Shown piece by piece: positions 8,248-13,401 of a stretch of DNA of 20,761 nucleotides. Below the pieces are notes generated by a model that searched no databases, had not been told where the DNA came from, and saw only the letters and a program-made list of their open reading frames with translations. Positions within the stretch are counted from its first letter, which is position 1; every line of letters begins with the position of its first letter. The stretch covers positions 1 through 20,761 of the forward strand of contig CALKWP010000164.1 of the NCBI GenBank assembly GCA_938004075.1. The letters are read 5' to 3'. This stretch comes from an uncultured Methanomassiliicoccales archaeon (GTDB taxonomy: Archaea; Thermoplasmatota; Thermoplasmata; SG8-5). Both the position numbers and the translations under genes were made by a program.

Positions 8248-8345
8248 GCCCCGCCTGTGAGGGCGGGGTTGCGGGCCAGATTGTCAGAATCTGGCCTGGT
8301 GACAATTAAGCTCATCCTTAGAAAGCCTCGCCCGTGAGGGCGGGG
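8248..8345. repeat. Three-palindrome element resembling IS200/IS605-type ends
   Basis: Non-coding. Two near-identical GC-rich hairpins flank a third palindrome. Hairpin one: CCCCGCC/GGCGGGG (8249-8255 with 8262-8268, loop TGTGAG). Hairpin two: GGCCAGATT/AATCTGGCC (8274-8282 with 8288-8296). Hairpin three: CCTCGCCC/GGGCGGGG (8326-8333 with 8338-8345, loop GTGA). On the minus strand the outer ones read CCCCGCCCTCA(C), like the subterminal hairpins of IS200/IS605 elements and their palindrome-associated derivatives. No transposase or TnpB is present, so at most this is a remnant or a non-autonomous element. Confidence 0.4.
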
Positions 8346-8409
8346 ATGTGTTGATAGCGACATTCAACCCGGTTCCAGGGCTATGGCACCGATTATCCGA
8401 TTGAAAATT

Positions 8410-8418
8410 TCCTCGCAC
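8410..8418 (-). repeat. Third, orphan GTGCGAGGA copy
   Basis: The same 9-mer that opens the Leu trailer element recurs 18 nt after that element ends, preceded by a T-rich linker. No matching TCCTCGCA copy follows it, so it may be the broken remnant of a second tandem element. The stretch between it and the palindromes (8346-8409) shows nothing else I can identify. Confidence 0.4.
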
Positions 8419-8436
8419 AATTGTAATTATAAAAAA

Positions 8437-8542
8437 TGCGAGGAACCTCCGAAGGCGAGGATTTTTGCTTATTTCTGCCCTCGCCGAGGCGCGGACTAAT
8501 TTCAGTTTCATTTTATTATAAATTAGCCCAGCGTCCTCGCAC
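8437..8542 (-). ncRNA. tRNA-trailer element, Leu copy (candidate structured RNA)
   Basis: Starts 24 nt after the tRNA-Leu 3' end. It opens with GTGCGAGGA (8534-8542), the exact reverse complement of the tRNA 3' strand TCCTCGCAC. It closes with GGTTCCTCGCA (8437-8447), a direct 11 nt copy of the tRNA 3' end, then runs into T6. Inside are helix H2 (GGGCTAATTT at 8520-8529 with AAATTAGTCC at 8493-8502) and helix H3 (CCTCGCC/GGCGAGG, 8454-8460 with 8479-8485). H2 with its loop matches the Cys element at 27 of 31 positions, and one H2 pair and one H3 pair change in a compensatory way. There is no plausible reading frame. It is either a structured RNA cotranscribed with the tRNA or a tRNA-targeting mini-element. 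Confidence 0.6.
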
Positions 8543-8580
8543 GGATGGAAGCATAAAAAAATTTAGTGCGAGGAACCGGA

Positions 8581-8693
8581 GTTTCGCGAACAGGCAATCC
8601 TCAACGAGCAAGCTCGTTTCGGACCCGCTCCAATGCTGCGCATTGGGCAGGGCCTCGATGAACGACTATGATTTTTGTCACGTTCATCTTCGG
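8581..8693 (-). other. tRNA-Leu intron 2, position 59/60 (T-loop), 113 nt
   Basis: A strict bulge-helix-bulge: the outer helix is the T-stem (GCCGG/CCGGT). The central 4 bp helix pairs exon TTCG with intron CGAA. The bulges are AA^C and AC^T, and the inner helix is CGAA/TTCG. Cutting in the bulges restores the canonical T-loop TTCGAAT. The intron body folds into three hairpins: GATGAACG/CGTTCATC, CCAATGC-GCA-GCATTGG and AACGAG-CTTG-CTCGTT. I see no box C/D or H/ACA motifs. Confidence 0.9.
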
Positions 8694-8739
8694 TTCGAAC
8701 CGGCGAACCACTAAGGAATAGATCTTGAGTCTATCGCCG

Positions 8740-8861
8740 TAAGCCTGCGTTTGTATGCGTTAATATTCGGCTCACGGCTTAGTCGCGGCCACAAGTGTCC
8801 GCTCCTATCGTCGCGCGCCAATGAACTCCTATAGTCTTTCGACCCGCACATCTAAACGCAA
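8740..8861 (-). other. tRNA-Leu intron 1, position 21/22 (D-loop), 122 nt
   Basis: Bulge-helix-bulge with a strong inner helix TGCGTTT/AAACGCA (8854-8860 with 8746-8752). The central 4 bp helix pairs exon GGCC with intron GGCT (one G-U). The bulges are AA^T and TA^C. The outer helix is weak (U-G, C-G). Splicing restores GGCCAA-CGGCG. The intron also contains GCCGTGAGCC (8769-8778), which can form a 10 bp stem with 8736-8745 (GGCTTACGGC). That stem spans the 3' splice site and excludes the splicing fold. Confidence 0.85.
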
Positions 8862-8908
8862 TTGGCCAGGCTTGGCTATCCTCGCACGATGCGGCCAATA
8901 GCGTATAC

Positions 8909-8922
8909 CTACATAAGTTTTT
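8909..8922 (-). promoter_or_regulatory. TATA box for tRNA-Leu
   Basis: AAAACTTATGTA on the minus strand, centred about 28 nt before the first base of the tRNA (8885), the expected archaeal TATA distance for transcription starting at or just before the tRNA 5' end. Confidence 0.5.
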
Positions 8923-8937
8923 GGAGCGGGGATGTAA

Positions 8938-8947
8938 ACATTTATAC
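8938..8947 (+). promoter_or_regulatory. TATA box for tRNA-Val
   Basis: ACATTTATAC centred about 33 nt before the tRNA-Val 5' end. The two tRNA genes are divergent and share the 90 bp between 8886 and 8975. Confidence 0.5.
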
Positions 8948-8975
8948 GCGATGCACATTTCCCGAGTTACCAGAT

Positions 8976-9096
8976 GGGCCGGTGGTCTAGTGGTTATTGC
9001 GCCTAGCGAGCAAGGCTGACTTGCATCTGCTGCGCAAACGCAAATGACGTCGCCCTTACAAGGCGAAGATCGGCGGTTCAATTCCGCCTCGGCCCA
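8976..9096 (+). tRNA. tRNA-Val(UAC) with D-loop intron
   Basis: The mature tRNA is 73 nt. The acceptor is GGGCCGG/TCGGCCC with A73. The D-arm is GTCTAGTGGTT joined to ATGAC. The anticodon arm is TCGCC-CTTACAA-GGCGA, with anticodon TAC at 9057-9059. The T-arm is GGCGG-TTCAATT-CCGCC. Removing 8996-9043 (48 nt) restores a standard D-arm and the usual length. CCA is not encoded. It is followed by AGCTTCTTTATTG, which is also found after tRNA-Cys, and then by a trailer element. Confidence 0.92.
8996..9043 (+). other. tRNA-Val D-loop intron, 48 nt
   Basis: Length is fixed by the tRNA consensus. The exact cut could shift by up to 2 nt because AT repeats at both ends. A relaxed bulge-helix-bulge is possible: inner helix TTGCGC/GCGCAA, central GTGG opposite ACGC with one mismatch, bulges TTA and AAA. 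Its ends (TTGCGCCTAG and CAAACGCA) resemble those of the tRNA-Leu D-loop intron (TTGCGTTTAG and CAAACGCA). Confidence 0.75.
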
Positions 9097-9121
9097 CTCA
9101 GCTTCTTTATTGCTTCGATTC

Positions 9122-9289
9122 GTGGGCCGAGGGGAATTCACAACTTATGTTTGCAGAGTGAAGGGTTCTTAAGTTGTGAACTGCGCCTAATTCTTTTAAT
9201 ATCATAAATGAAAAAGACAGAATTAGGCTTGGTCGCAAATATTGTTCACAATATGCTTGGAGAAAATTTGCGACTTCCGCCTCGGCCAC
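9122..9289 (+). ncRNA. tRNA-trailer element, Val copy (candidate structured RNA)
   Basis: Starts 25 nt after tRNA-Val. It opens with GTGGGCCGAGG (9122-9132), an exact 11 nt reverse complement of the tRNA 3' end plus one base. It closes with TTCCGCCTCGGCC (9275-9287), a direct 13 nt copy of the tRNA T-arm/acceptor 3' end. These two ends can pair with each other (10 bp, one bulged G). Three perfect stems lie inside: TTCACAACTT/AAGTTGTGAA (9137-9146, 9171-9180), GCCTAATTCT/AGAATTAGGC (9185-9194, 9219-9228) and GTCGCAAAT/ATTTGCGAC (9232-9240, 9266-9274). Together this is a four-stem, cloverleaf-like arrangement capped by a tRNA acceptor copy. The middle stem and loop (ATAAATGAAA) resemble H2 of the Leu and Cys copies. 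Confidence 0.6.
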
Positions 9290-9303
9290 AGCACATGTAC
9301 TGC

Positions 9304-10014
9304 CTACTCGTCCCTCATCTTCCTGATCAATTCCGCCAGCTCATCCACAATTATTCTGTTGGCCTTCTCCCCGAACTCCCTGTTGGCCAGCTGGGGGTCG
9401 CCCATGACGCCATCGGGGAAGAATTTTTCGGAATCCTTCATGACGCGGTACCTGGGGAACTCGGGGTGGCATGGCTCTGCCGTTCCCTTAACCAGATCGG
9501 GGCGGATTGCCATGACCCGGGAGGTTTCTATCATGCCGGCATGACCATCATCCTGGGGGATTTCTATCTCTTTCATGGCGTATGCTATATCATAGTCGGA
9601 GAGCACCATTATCTTCATGTCATGCTCCTCAAGAACCCTCTCGGCCGCAAGCCTCAGGGCGGCCATGTGCAGCCTTCCCGCGTGACCCGATAGCACGACG
9701 ACGTTCCGGAACCCGGTCCTGTGGAGTTCGGCAAGCACATCCTCGGCTATCATCTGGAGGGTCTCGAAGCTCAGGGATATGGTCCCGGGGAAATTCCTTG
9801 TGCTGGAGCACTGGCCGTATTTCAGGATCGGCAGGACATAAGCGTTGCCCAGCTTCTTTGCCACCTCTATCGCGACGTATTCGGGCTGCAGGCTGTCCGT
9901 CGACAATGGCAGGTGCGGGCCGTGCTCCTCCAATGCGCCTATGGGGAATATTGCCACCGAACTTTCATCAATCTTCTCTCCGACTTCCTTGCTCGTGAGC
10001 TCTTCGAATAACAT
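9304..10014 (-). CDS. Creatininase family amidohydrolase
   Basis: 236 residues from the ATG at 10014. An upstream TTG at 10059 is open but gives an N-terminus without family resemblance. Metal-binding motifs of the creatininase / formamidopyrimidine amide hydrolase (ArfB) family are present: PIGALEEHGPHLPLSTD (residues 24-40, with E30, H34, D40), SGHAG (109-113, where most members have NGHGG) and GHAGMIETS (157-165). In archaea, members include the ArfB deformylase of riboflavin/F420 biosynthesis, but sequence alone does not settle the substrate. It lies downstream of the PolD small subunit gene on the same strand with a 49 bp gap. Confidence 0.88.
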   Translation of the reverse strand: MLFEELTSKEVGEKIDESSVAIFPIGALEEHGPHLPLSTDSLQPEYVAIEVAKKLGNAYVLPILKYGQCSSTRNFPGTISLSFETLQMIAEDVLAELHRTGFRNVVVLSGHAGRLHMAALRLAAERVLEEHDMKIMVLSDYDIAYAMKEIEIPQDDGHAGMIETSRVMAIRPDLVKGTAEPCHPEFPRYRVMKDSEKFFPDGVMGDPQLANREFGEKANRIIVDELAELIRKMRDE

Positions 10015-10063
10015 GAGGTGGGGAAAGGCATTGCCTCTATTACGGTTTTCGCATGTCAAATGT

Positions 10064-11611
10064 TTATGTATCGGCTGGTTTCGCCATGAAGTCCTTTATC
10101 CTGCATCTTCCGGTCTTCAGGTTGGTGACGATGACCTTGCCTGGGTCCGGGTGGAAGTTATGCATCTTCTGGAACGGGGTTTGAGACTGCCATGCGGATG
10201 CGTTCAGCAGGGTCATGCCGCTTATCCGGTGCACCGCGGTCCTGTGCACGTGGCCAGTTACCAGTATGTCCGGGACCGGGTTGATCACCATGTAATCCTT
10301 GGCCTCGGGAGCAAGAGGGGTTTTCCCGCCGTAGGATATCGCGAGCAAGCGCCGCTTCAGCATCTCCAGCATGGGCGGCACCGGGTCCTGGTAATTCACT
10401 CCCGGAATTGCCCCGACAAGGTCATCGATGCTCCTTCCGTGATATGCCAGTATCTCAACGCCCGCAATGCTGAAATAGCACGGATTGCCCACAAAAGTTA
10501 CGTTGCTCCCGAAGGAGCCCCTGAATTTCTCGTGTATGGCCGGCTGCGGTTCAGCCGGGCGAACGGCGTCGTGGTTCCCTGGCTGCAGGATTATCTTGAT
10601 GTGCCTGGGTATTGGCGCCAGAAGATTCGCAACTTCATCGTACTGCTTGAATATGTCCAGAATCTTGAGCTCCTCGTCCTGGTTCGGGTAAATGCCGATG
10701 CCATCCACCAGGTCGCCGGCAACGACAACATATTTCACATTCTTCGCGTCCTCGGAATTTATCCACTCCGTGAACCGGGTCCAGGAGTCGGAGAGGAAGT
10801 GGGCGCTGCCAGCATGAATGTCGGAGAGGAAAACAACATCAATATCCTTCGCGGCGCGCCTCTGGGTCCTGCCGACTGGAAGCTTCGGCCTGTGTATTGC
10901 GGTCGGAATGAACATGTCGCTTCTCTTTTCCGAGCCATGGCCAGGCGCGCGGGAACCGGCGCTGAGCTTCCCGATGAGGCCGATGACCTCGTCCTTGAGT
11001 ATCGCCTCATGTATCAGCTCGCTGTCCTTGTGGATGAGAACGAAAAGCTCGCCGGTGTCATCCTCCACCGTGATACCTATATGACCGTTCTTGGTCTTGC
11101 TCACGTCCATGACCATTCCGATTATCTTGGACTCCCTGTCCATGAAACGGCTCTGGGAAATCTTCATGGGGCCGCTCATCTCCACATGGCCCTTGATCAC
11201 CCGCCGGATTATGCGGAACCTGTCCCTGAAGAACTCGGTGAAATTCTCCACCGAGCCGTCACACGTGCTGGTGCCAGTGACGTCCGATATTATGTGGAAC
11301 TCCTCCGAATCCCGGGTGCCGACCACCAGCTTGGGCGCGGGCTCGTCATCCTCCCCGGCGCCACGCAAGGTCGCAAATTGGGTCTGGGGCTGCGGCTTTT
11401 CATCCGCCGGGTGCGGCGGCTCGAATGTCTCCTGTGTGGTATCACCGGCCTGCAGATCGGCAAGGGTGAGGAGAAGCGGAAGGTTCTCCCGGCTCGCAAG
11501 AAATCCCTTGACGAATGCGAGCGGGTCCTTCTGTGCCAGTATGAACTTCGCGGCATCCGGTTCGACAAGAGTCCCATGGTCCAGGAGGACCTTCAAAACC
11601 TTTTCCCTCAT
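10064..11611 (-). CDS. polB: DNA polymerase D (PolD) small subunit DP1, exonuclease
   Basis: 515-residue DP1. An N-terminal helical part (1-50) and an acidic/proline linker (55-95) are followed by an OB-fold region (about 155-240) and a calcineurin-like phosphoesterase domain with all metal motifs: SDIHAGS (D264, H266), GDLVDG (D300), PGNHD (N346, H347), H391 in AYHGRS, and GHVH (H454, H456). It provides the 3'-5' proofreading exonuclease of the archaeal replicative polymerase and partners the large subunit DP2, which is not in this window. The ATG lies about 30 nt from a TATA box, consistent with a leaderless transcript. Confidence 0.96.
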   Translation of the reverse strand: MREKVLKVLLDHGTLVEPDAAKFILAQKDPLAFVKGFLASRENLPLLLTLADLQAGDTTQETFEPPHPADEKPQPQTQFATLRGAGEDDEPAPKLVVGTRDSEEFHIISDVTGTSTCDGSVENFTEFFRDRFRIIRRVIKGHVEMSGPMKISQSRFMDRESKIIGMVMDVSKTKNGHIGITVEDDTGELFVLIHKDSELIHEAILKDEVIGLIGKLSAGSRAPGHGSEKRSDMFIPTAIHRPKLPVGRTQRRAAKDIDVVFLSDIHAGSAHFLSDSWTRFTEWINSEDAKNVKYVVVAGDLVDGIGIYPNQDEELKILDIFKQYDEVANLLAPIPRHIKIILQPGNHDAVRPAEPQPAIHEKFRGSFGSNVTFVGNPCYFSIAGVEILAYHGRSIDDLVGAIPGVNYQDPVPPMLEMLKRRLLAISYGGKTPLAPEAKDYMVINPVPDILVTGHVHRTAVHRISGMTLLNASAWQSQTPFQKMHNFHPDPGKVIVTNLKTGRCRIKDFMAKPADT

Positions 11612-11635
11612 AGCCCACCGGGTATTGCGGAAAAT

Positions 11636-11645
11636 GCTTTTAAAA
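11636..11645 (-). promoter_or_regulatory. TATA box for PolD small subunit
   Basis: TTTTAAAAGC on the minus strand, about 29 nt before the ATG at 11611, places the transcription start at or next to the start codon. Confidence 0.55.
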
Positions 11646-11775
11646 TCTTGGATGTTACCGGCATAGGCCCTGCCATGAAATCATGGCACCGGCCAACCGC
11701 CAAGTCCAAAATCATTGCAAAATTTAATTAACCCTATCCGTATGCAATGATGCTGAAAACGATTTACGACCTAAG

Positions 11776-11846
11776 GCCGAGGTAACATAGAGGCTATGTG
11801 GCGGACTGCAGATCCGCATACGGGTGTTCAAATCTCCCCCTCGGCT
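11776..11846 (+). tRNA. tRNA-Cys(GCA)
   Basis: 71 nt, no intron. Acceptor GCCGAGG/CCTCGGC with T73. D-stem ACAT/ATGT with a short 7 nt loop. Anticodon arm GCGGA-CTGCAGA-TCCGC (GCA at 11808-11810). T-arm GGGTG-TTCAAAT-CTCCC with one T-T mismatch. The short D-loop and the T-stem mismatch are mildly unusual. CCA is not encoded. It is followed by the linker CTTAGCTTCTTTATTG and a trailer element. Confidence 0.93.
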
Positions 11847-11871
11847 CTTAGCTTCTTTATTGAGTATATAC

Positions 11872-11975
11872 GAGCCGAGGGGAAACTAGTTTATTATAAA
11901 ATGAAGCTGAAACTAGTTTTACCCTCGACGAGGTTTATTTAATGTTTCTTTCTCGTCTCGGTCTCCCCCTCGGCC
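11872..11975 (+). ncRNA. tRNA-trailer element, Cys copy (candidate structured RNA)
   Basis: Starts 25 nt after tRNA-Cys. It opens with GAGCCGAGG (11872-11880), exact reverse complement of the tRNA 3' end CCTCGGCTC. It closes with TCTCCCCCTCGGC (11962-11974), a direct 13 nt copy of the tRNA T-arm/acceptor 3' strand. Closing pairing GCCGAGGGG/CCCCTCGGC gives 9 bp. Helix H2 is AAACTAGTTT (11883-11892) with AAACTAGTTT (11910-11919). H3 pairs GACGAG with CTCGTC downstream. The H2 stem-loop (11886-11916) matches the Leu element at 27 of 31 positions, including the A-U to G-C swap. Confidence 0.6.
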
Positions 11976-12018
11976 TGTGCAAGGCATTCCATTGTTTAGT
12001 TCTCGGGGTCCACCCCAA

Positions 12019-12028
12019 AACTTTTATC
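12019..12028 (+). promoter_or_regulatory. TATA box for SRP54
   Basis: AACTTTTATC about 30-39 nt before the ATG at 12058. It is preceded by a small GGGG-TCCA-CCCC hairpin (12005-12016). It marks a short-leader or leaderless start and excludes the longer open frame that begins at 11977. Confidence 0.5.
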
Positions 12029-12057
12029 ATGGTCCTCCATTGGTCATACCGAAAGTT

Positions 12058-13401
12058 ATGGTCATGGAAAAATTGGGCGATTCCCTCAAGAACGTCCTTA
12101 AGAAGATAGCCAACGCCTCCCACGTGGACCAGGACCTGGTCAAGGAGATCGTCAGGGATATACAGCGAGCGCTCCTTCAGGCCGACGTCAACGTCAAGCT
12201 TGCGTTGAAGATAACCAAGGACATCGAGAGCCGCGCGCTCACCGAGAAGCCGAAAGCCGGCGTCAACCCGAAGCAGCACGTAATCCGGATAGTCCATGAG
12301 GAGCTGGTTAATTTCCTCGGGGAGAAGCGAGAGATAGGCCATAAAAACCAGGTCATCATGATGGTCGGCCTGTACGGTCAGGGAAAGACGACAACCACCG
12401 GCAAGCTGGCCAGATTCTTCAAGAAGAAGGGCAACAAGGTCGGCCTCATCGCTGCCGACGTTCATCGCCCGGCAGCCTATGACCAGCTGAGCCAGATAGG
12501 CGCACTCATCGAGGTTCCGGTCTTCGGCATTCCCGGTGAGAAGAACGCCCCCAAGATAGTCAAGGAAGGACTGAAGCATTTCGACAAGTATGACATCATC
12601 ATCCTCGATACGTCCGGCAGGCATTCTCTGGAGAAGGACCTGATAGAGGAGATCAAAGCCATCTCGAAGGTGGCGAATCCAACAGAGAAAATAATGATTG
12701 TTGATGCCGCGATGGGGCAGCAGGCCGGACCCCAGGCAAAGGCGTTCCATGACGCGGTCGGCGTTACCGCGGTAGTCCTGACAAAGCTGGATGGCAGCGC
12801 AAAGGGCGGCGGCGCGCTCTCGGCGGTCAACGAGACCGAAGCCCCGGTTCTGTTCATTGGGACAGGGGAGCACATCGAGGACCTGGAGCTTTTCGACCCG
12901 TCAAGATTCATATCGCGATTGCTGGGCATGGGCGATATCCAGTCATTGCTCGAGGTCGTCGAAGGCGCCATTGACGAGGACAAGGCCGAGAAGACCATGA
13001 GCAATATCATGCATGGGAAATTCTCTCTCATCGAGATGCGAGACCAGATGGAGATGCTGACAAACATGGGGCCGCTGAAGAAGCTCATGAGCATGTTCCC
13101 GGGGGCTCCTGCCAACCTGCCGGAGGGGGAGATGGAGGCCATGCAGGAGAAGCTTCGCAAGTTCAAGATAATCATGAAGTCCATGACCAGGGAGGAGCTG
13201 GAGGACCCCAAGCTGATTAAGTCTTCTCGGGTCAAGAGGATTGCCAGAGGCAGCGGAATGACGGCGCAGGACGTCCGGGCGCTTCTGGCCCACTACAACA
13301 CCACCAAGCGCCAGATGAAGGGGCTCATGGGAAACCGCAAGCTCAGGAAGCAGCTGCAGAAGCAGATGAAGGACGGAACCTTCAGCGACATGGGGATGTA
13401 G
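12058..13401 (+). CDS. srp54: Signal recognition particle protein SRP54 (Ffh)
   Basis: 447-residue GTPase that binds SRP RNA and signal sequences for co-translational targeting. The N domain is residues 1-95. G-domain motifs are GLYGQGKTTTT (104-114), DVHRPAAYDQL (134-144), DTSGRH (184-189, usual DTAGR) and TKLDG (242-246). The M domain spans about 300-447, with methionine-rich helices and the RNA-binding SSRVKRIARGSGM. ATG 12058 or 12064 are both possible; 12058 fits the TATA distance better. The frame is open back to 11977, but that part overlaps the Cys trailer element. It is followed directly by trmY. Confidence 0.97.
   Translation: MVMEKLGDSLKNVLKKIANASHVDQDLVKEIVRDIQRALLQADVNVKLALKITKDIESRALTEKPKAGVNPKQHVIRIVHEELVNFLGEKREIGHKNQVIMMVGLYGQGKTTTTGKLARFFKKKGNKVGLIAADVHRPAAYDQLSQIGALIEVPVFGIPGEKNAPKIVKEGLKHFDKYDIIILDTSGRHSLEKDLIEEIKAISKVANPTEKIMIVDAAMGQQAGPQAKAFHDAVGVTAVVLTKLDGSAKGGGALSAVNETEAPVLFIGTGEHIEDLELFDPSRFISRLLGMGDIQSLLEVVEGAIDEDKAEKTMSNIMHGKFSLIEMRDQMEMLTNMGPLKKLMSMFPGAPANLPEGEMEAMQEKLRKFKIIMKSMTREELEDPKLIKSSRVKRIARGSGMTAQDVRALLAHYNTTKRQMKGLMGNRKLRKQLQKQMKDGTFSDMGM

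Larger units (their letters stand above)
8567..8885 (-). tRNA. tRNA-Leu(CAA) with two non-canonical introns (D-loop and T-loop)
   Basis: The mature 84 nt tRNA comes from three exons: 8862-8885, 8694-8739 and 8567-8580. The acceptor is GCGAGGA/TCCTCGC with A73. The D-arm is GCCAAGCCTGGCCAA joined to CGGC. The anticodon arm is ATAGA-CTCAAGA-TCTAT (anticodon CAA at 8725-8727). A long class II variable region follows, then the T-arm GCCGG-TTCGAA joined to T-CCGGT. The splice product matches the archaeal tRNA-Leu consensus exactly. The anticodon loop itself is uninterrupted, which is unusual. CCA is not encoded. Intron boundaries follow from bulge-helix-bulge motifs described in the intron entries. 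A run of T follows the 3' end (CTAAATTTTTTT). Confidence 0.93.

Noticed and set aside
8248..8345. CRISPR repeat units, from the repeated CCCCGCC palindromes.
   Set aside because: Only two copies exist with imperfect identity, no regular spacers and no cas genes nearby.
8436..8714. A possible small protein over the Leu trailer element and intron 2.
   Set aside because: It runs across stems, linker and tRNA exons, has no promoter or ribosome site, and its composition is explained by the RNA features.
8581..8861. Box C/D or H/ACA guide RNA inside the tRNA-Leu introns, as in euryarchaeal tRNA-Trp.
   Set aside because: No C box (RUGAUGA) with a matching D box (CUGA), and no ACA at the right distance. 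Only hairpins are visible.
8567..8885. First read as an RNase P RNA because of ACAAACGCAGGCTTACGG, similar to the conserved region V of RNase P RNA.
   Set aside because: No GAAAGUC-type conserved region I exists, and the motif sits mid-molecule. The whole stretch resolves exactly into tRNA-Leu with two introns.
8567..8885. SRP (7S) RNA, because the ends pair and the size is about 320 nt.
   Set aside because: There is no GGAAG/AGCA helix 8 signature and no UGUAAC Alu motif; the tRNA explanation is complete.
9845..11731. A 628-codon open frame on the plus strand.
   Set aside because: It is antisense to the PolD small subunit and creatininase genes, has no family resemblance, and is a shadow of GC-rich codon use.
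11935..12873. A 312-codon open frame on the minus strand.
   Set aside because: It is antisense to SRP54, whose GTPase motifs are intact; shadow frame.
12477..13235. A 252-codon minus-strand frame, Ser/Met-rich.
   Set aside because: Antisense shadow of the SRP54 M domain with low-complexity composition.
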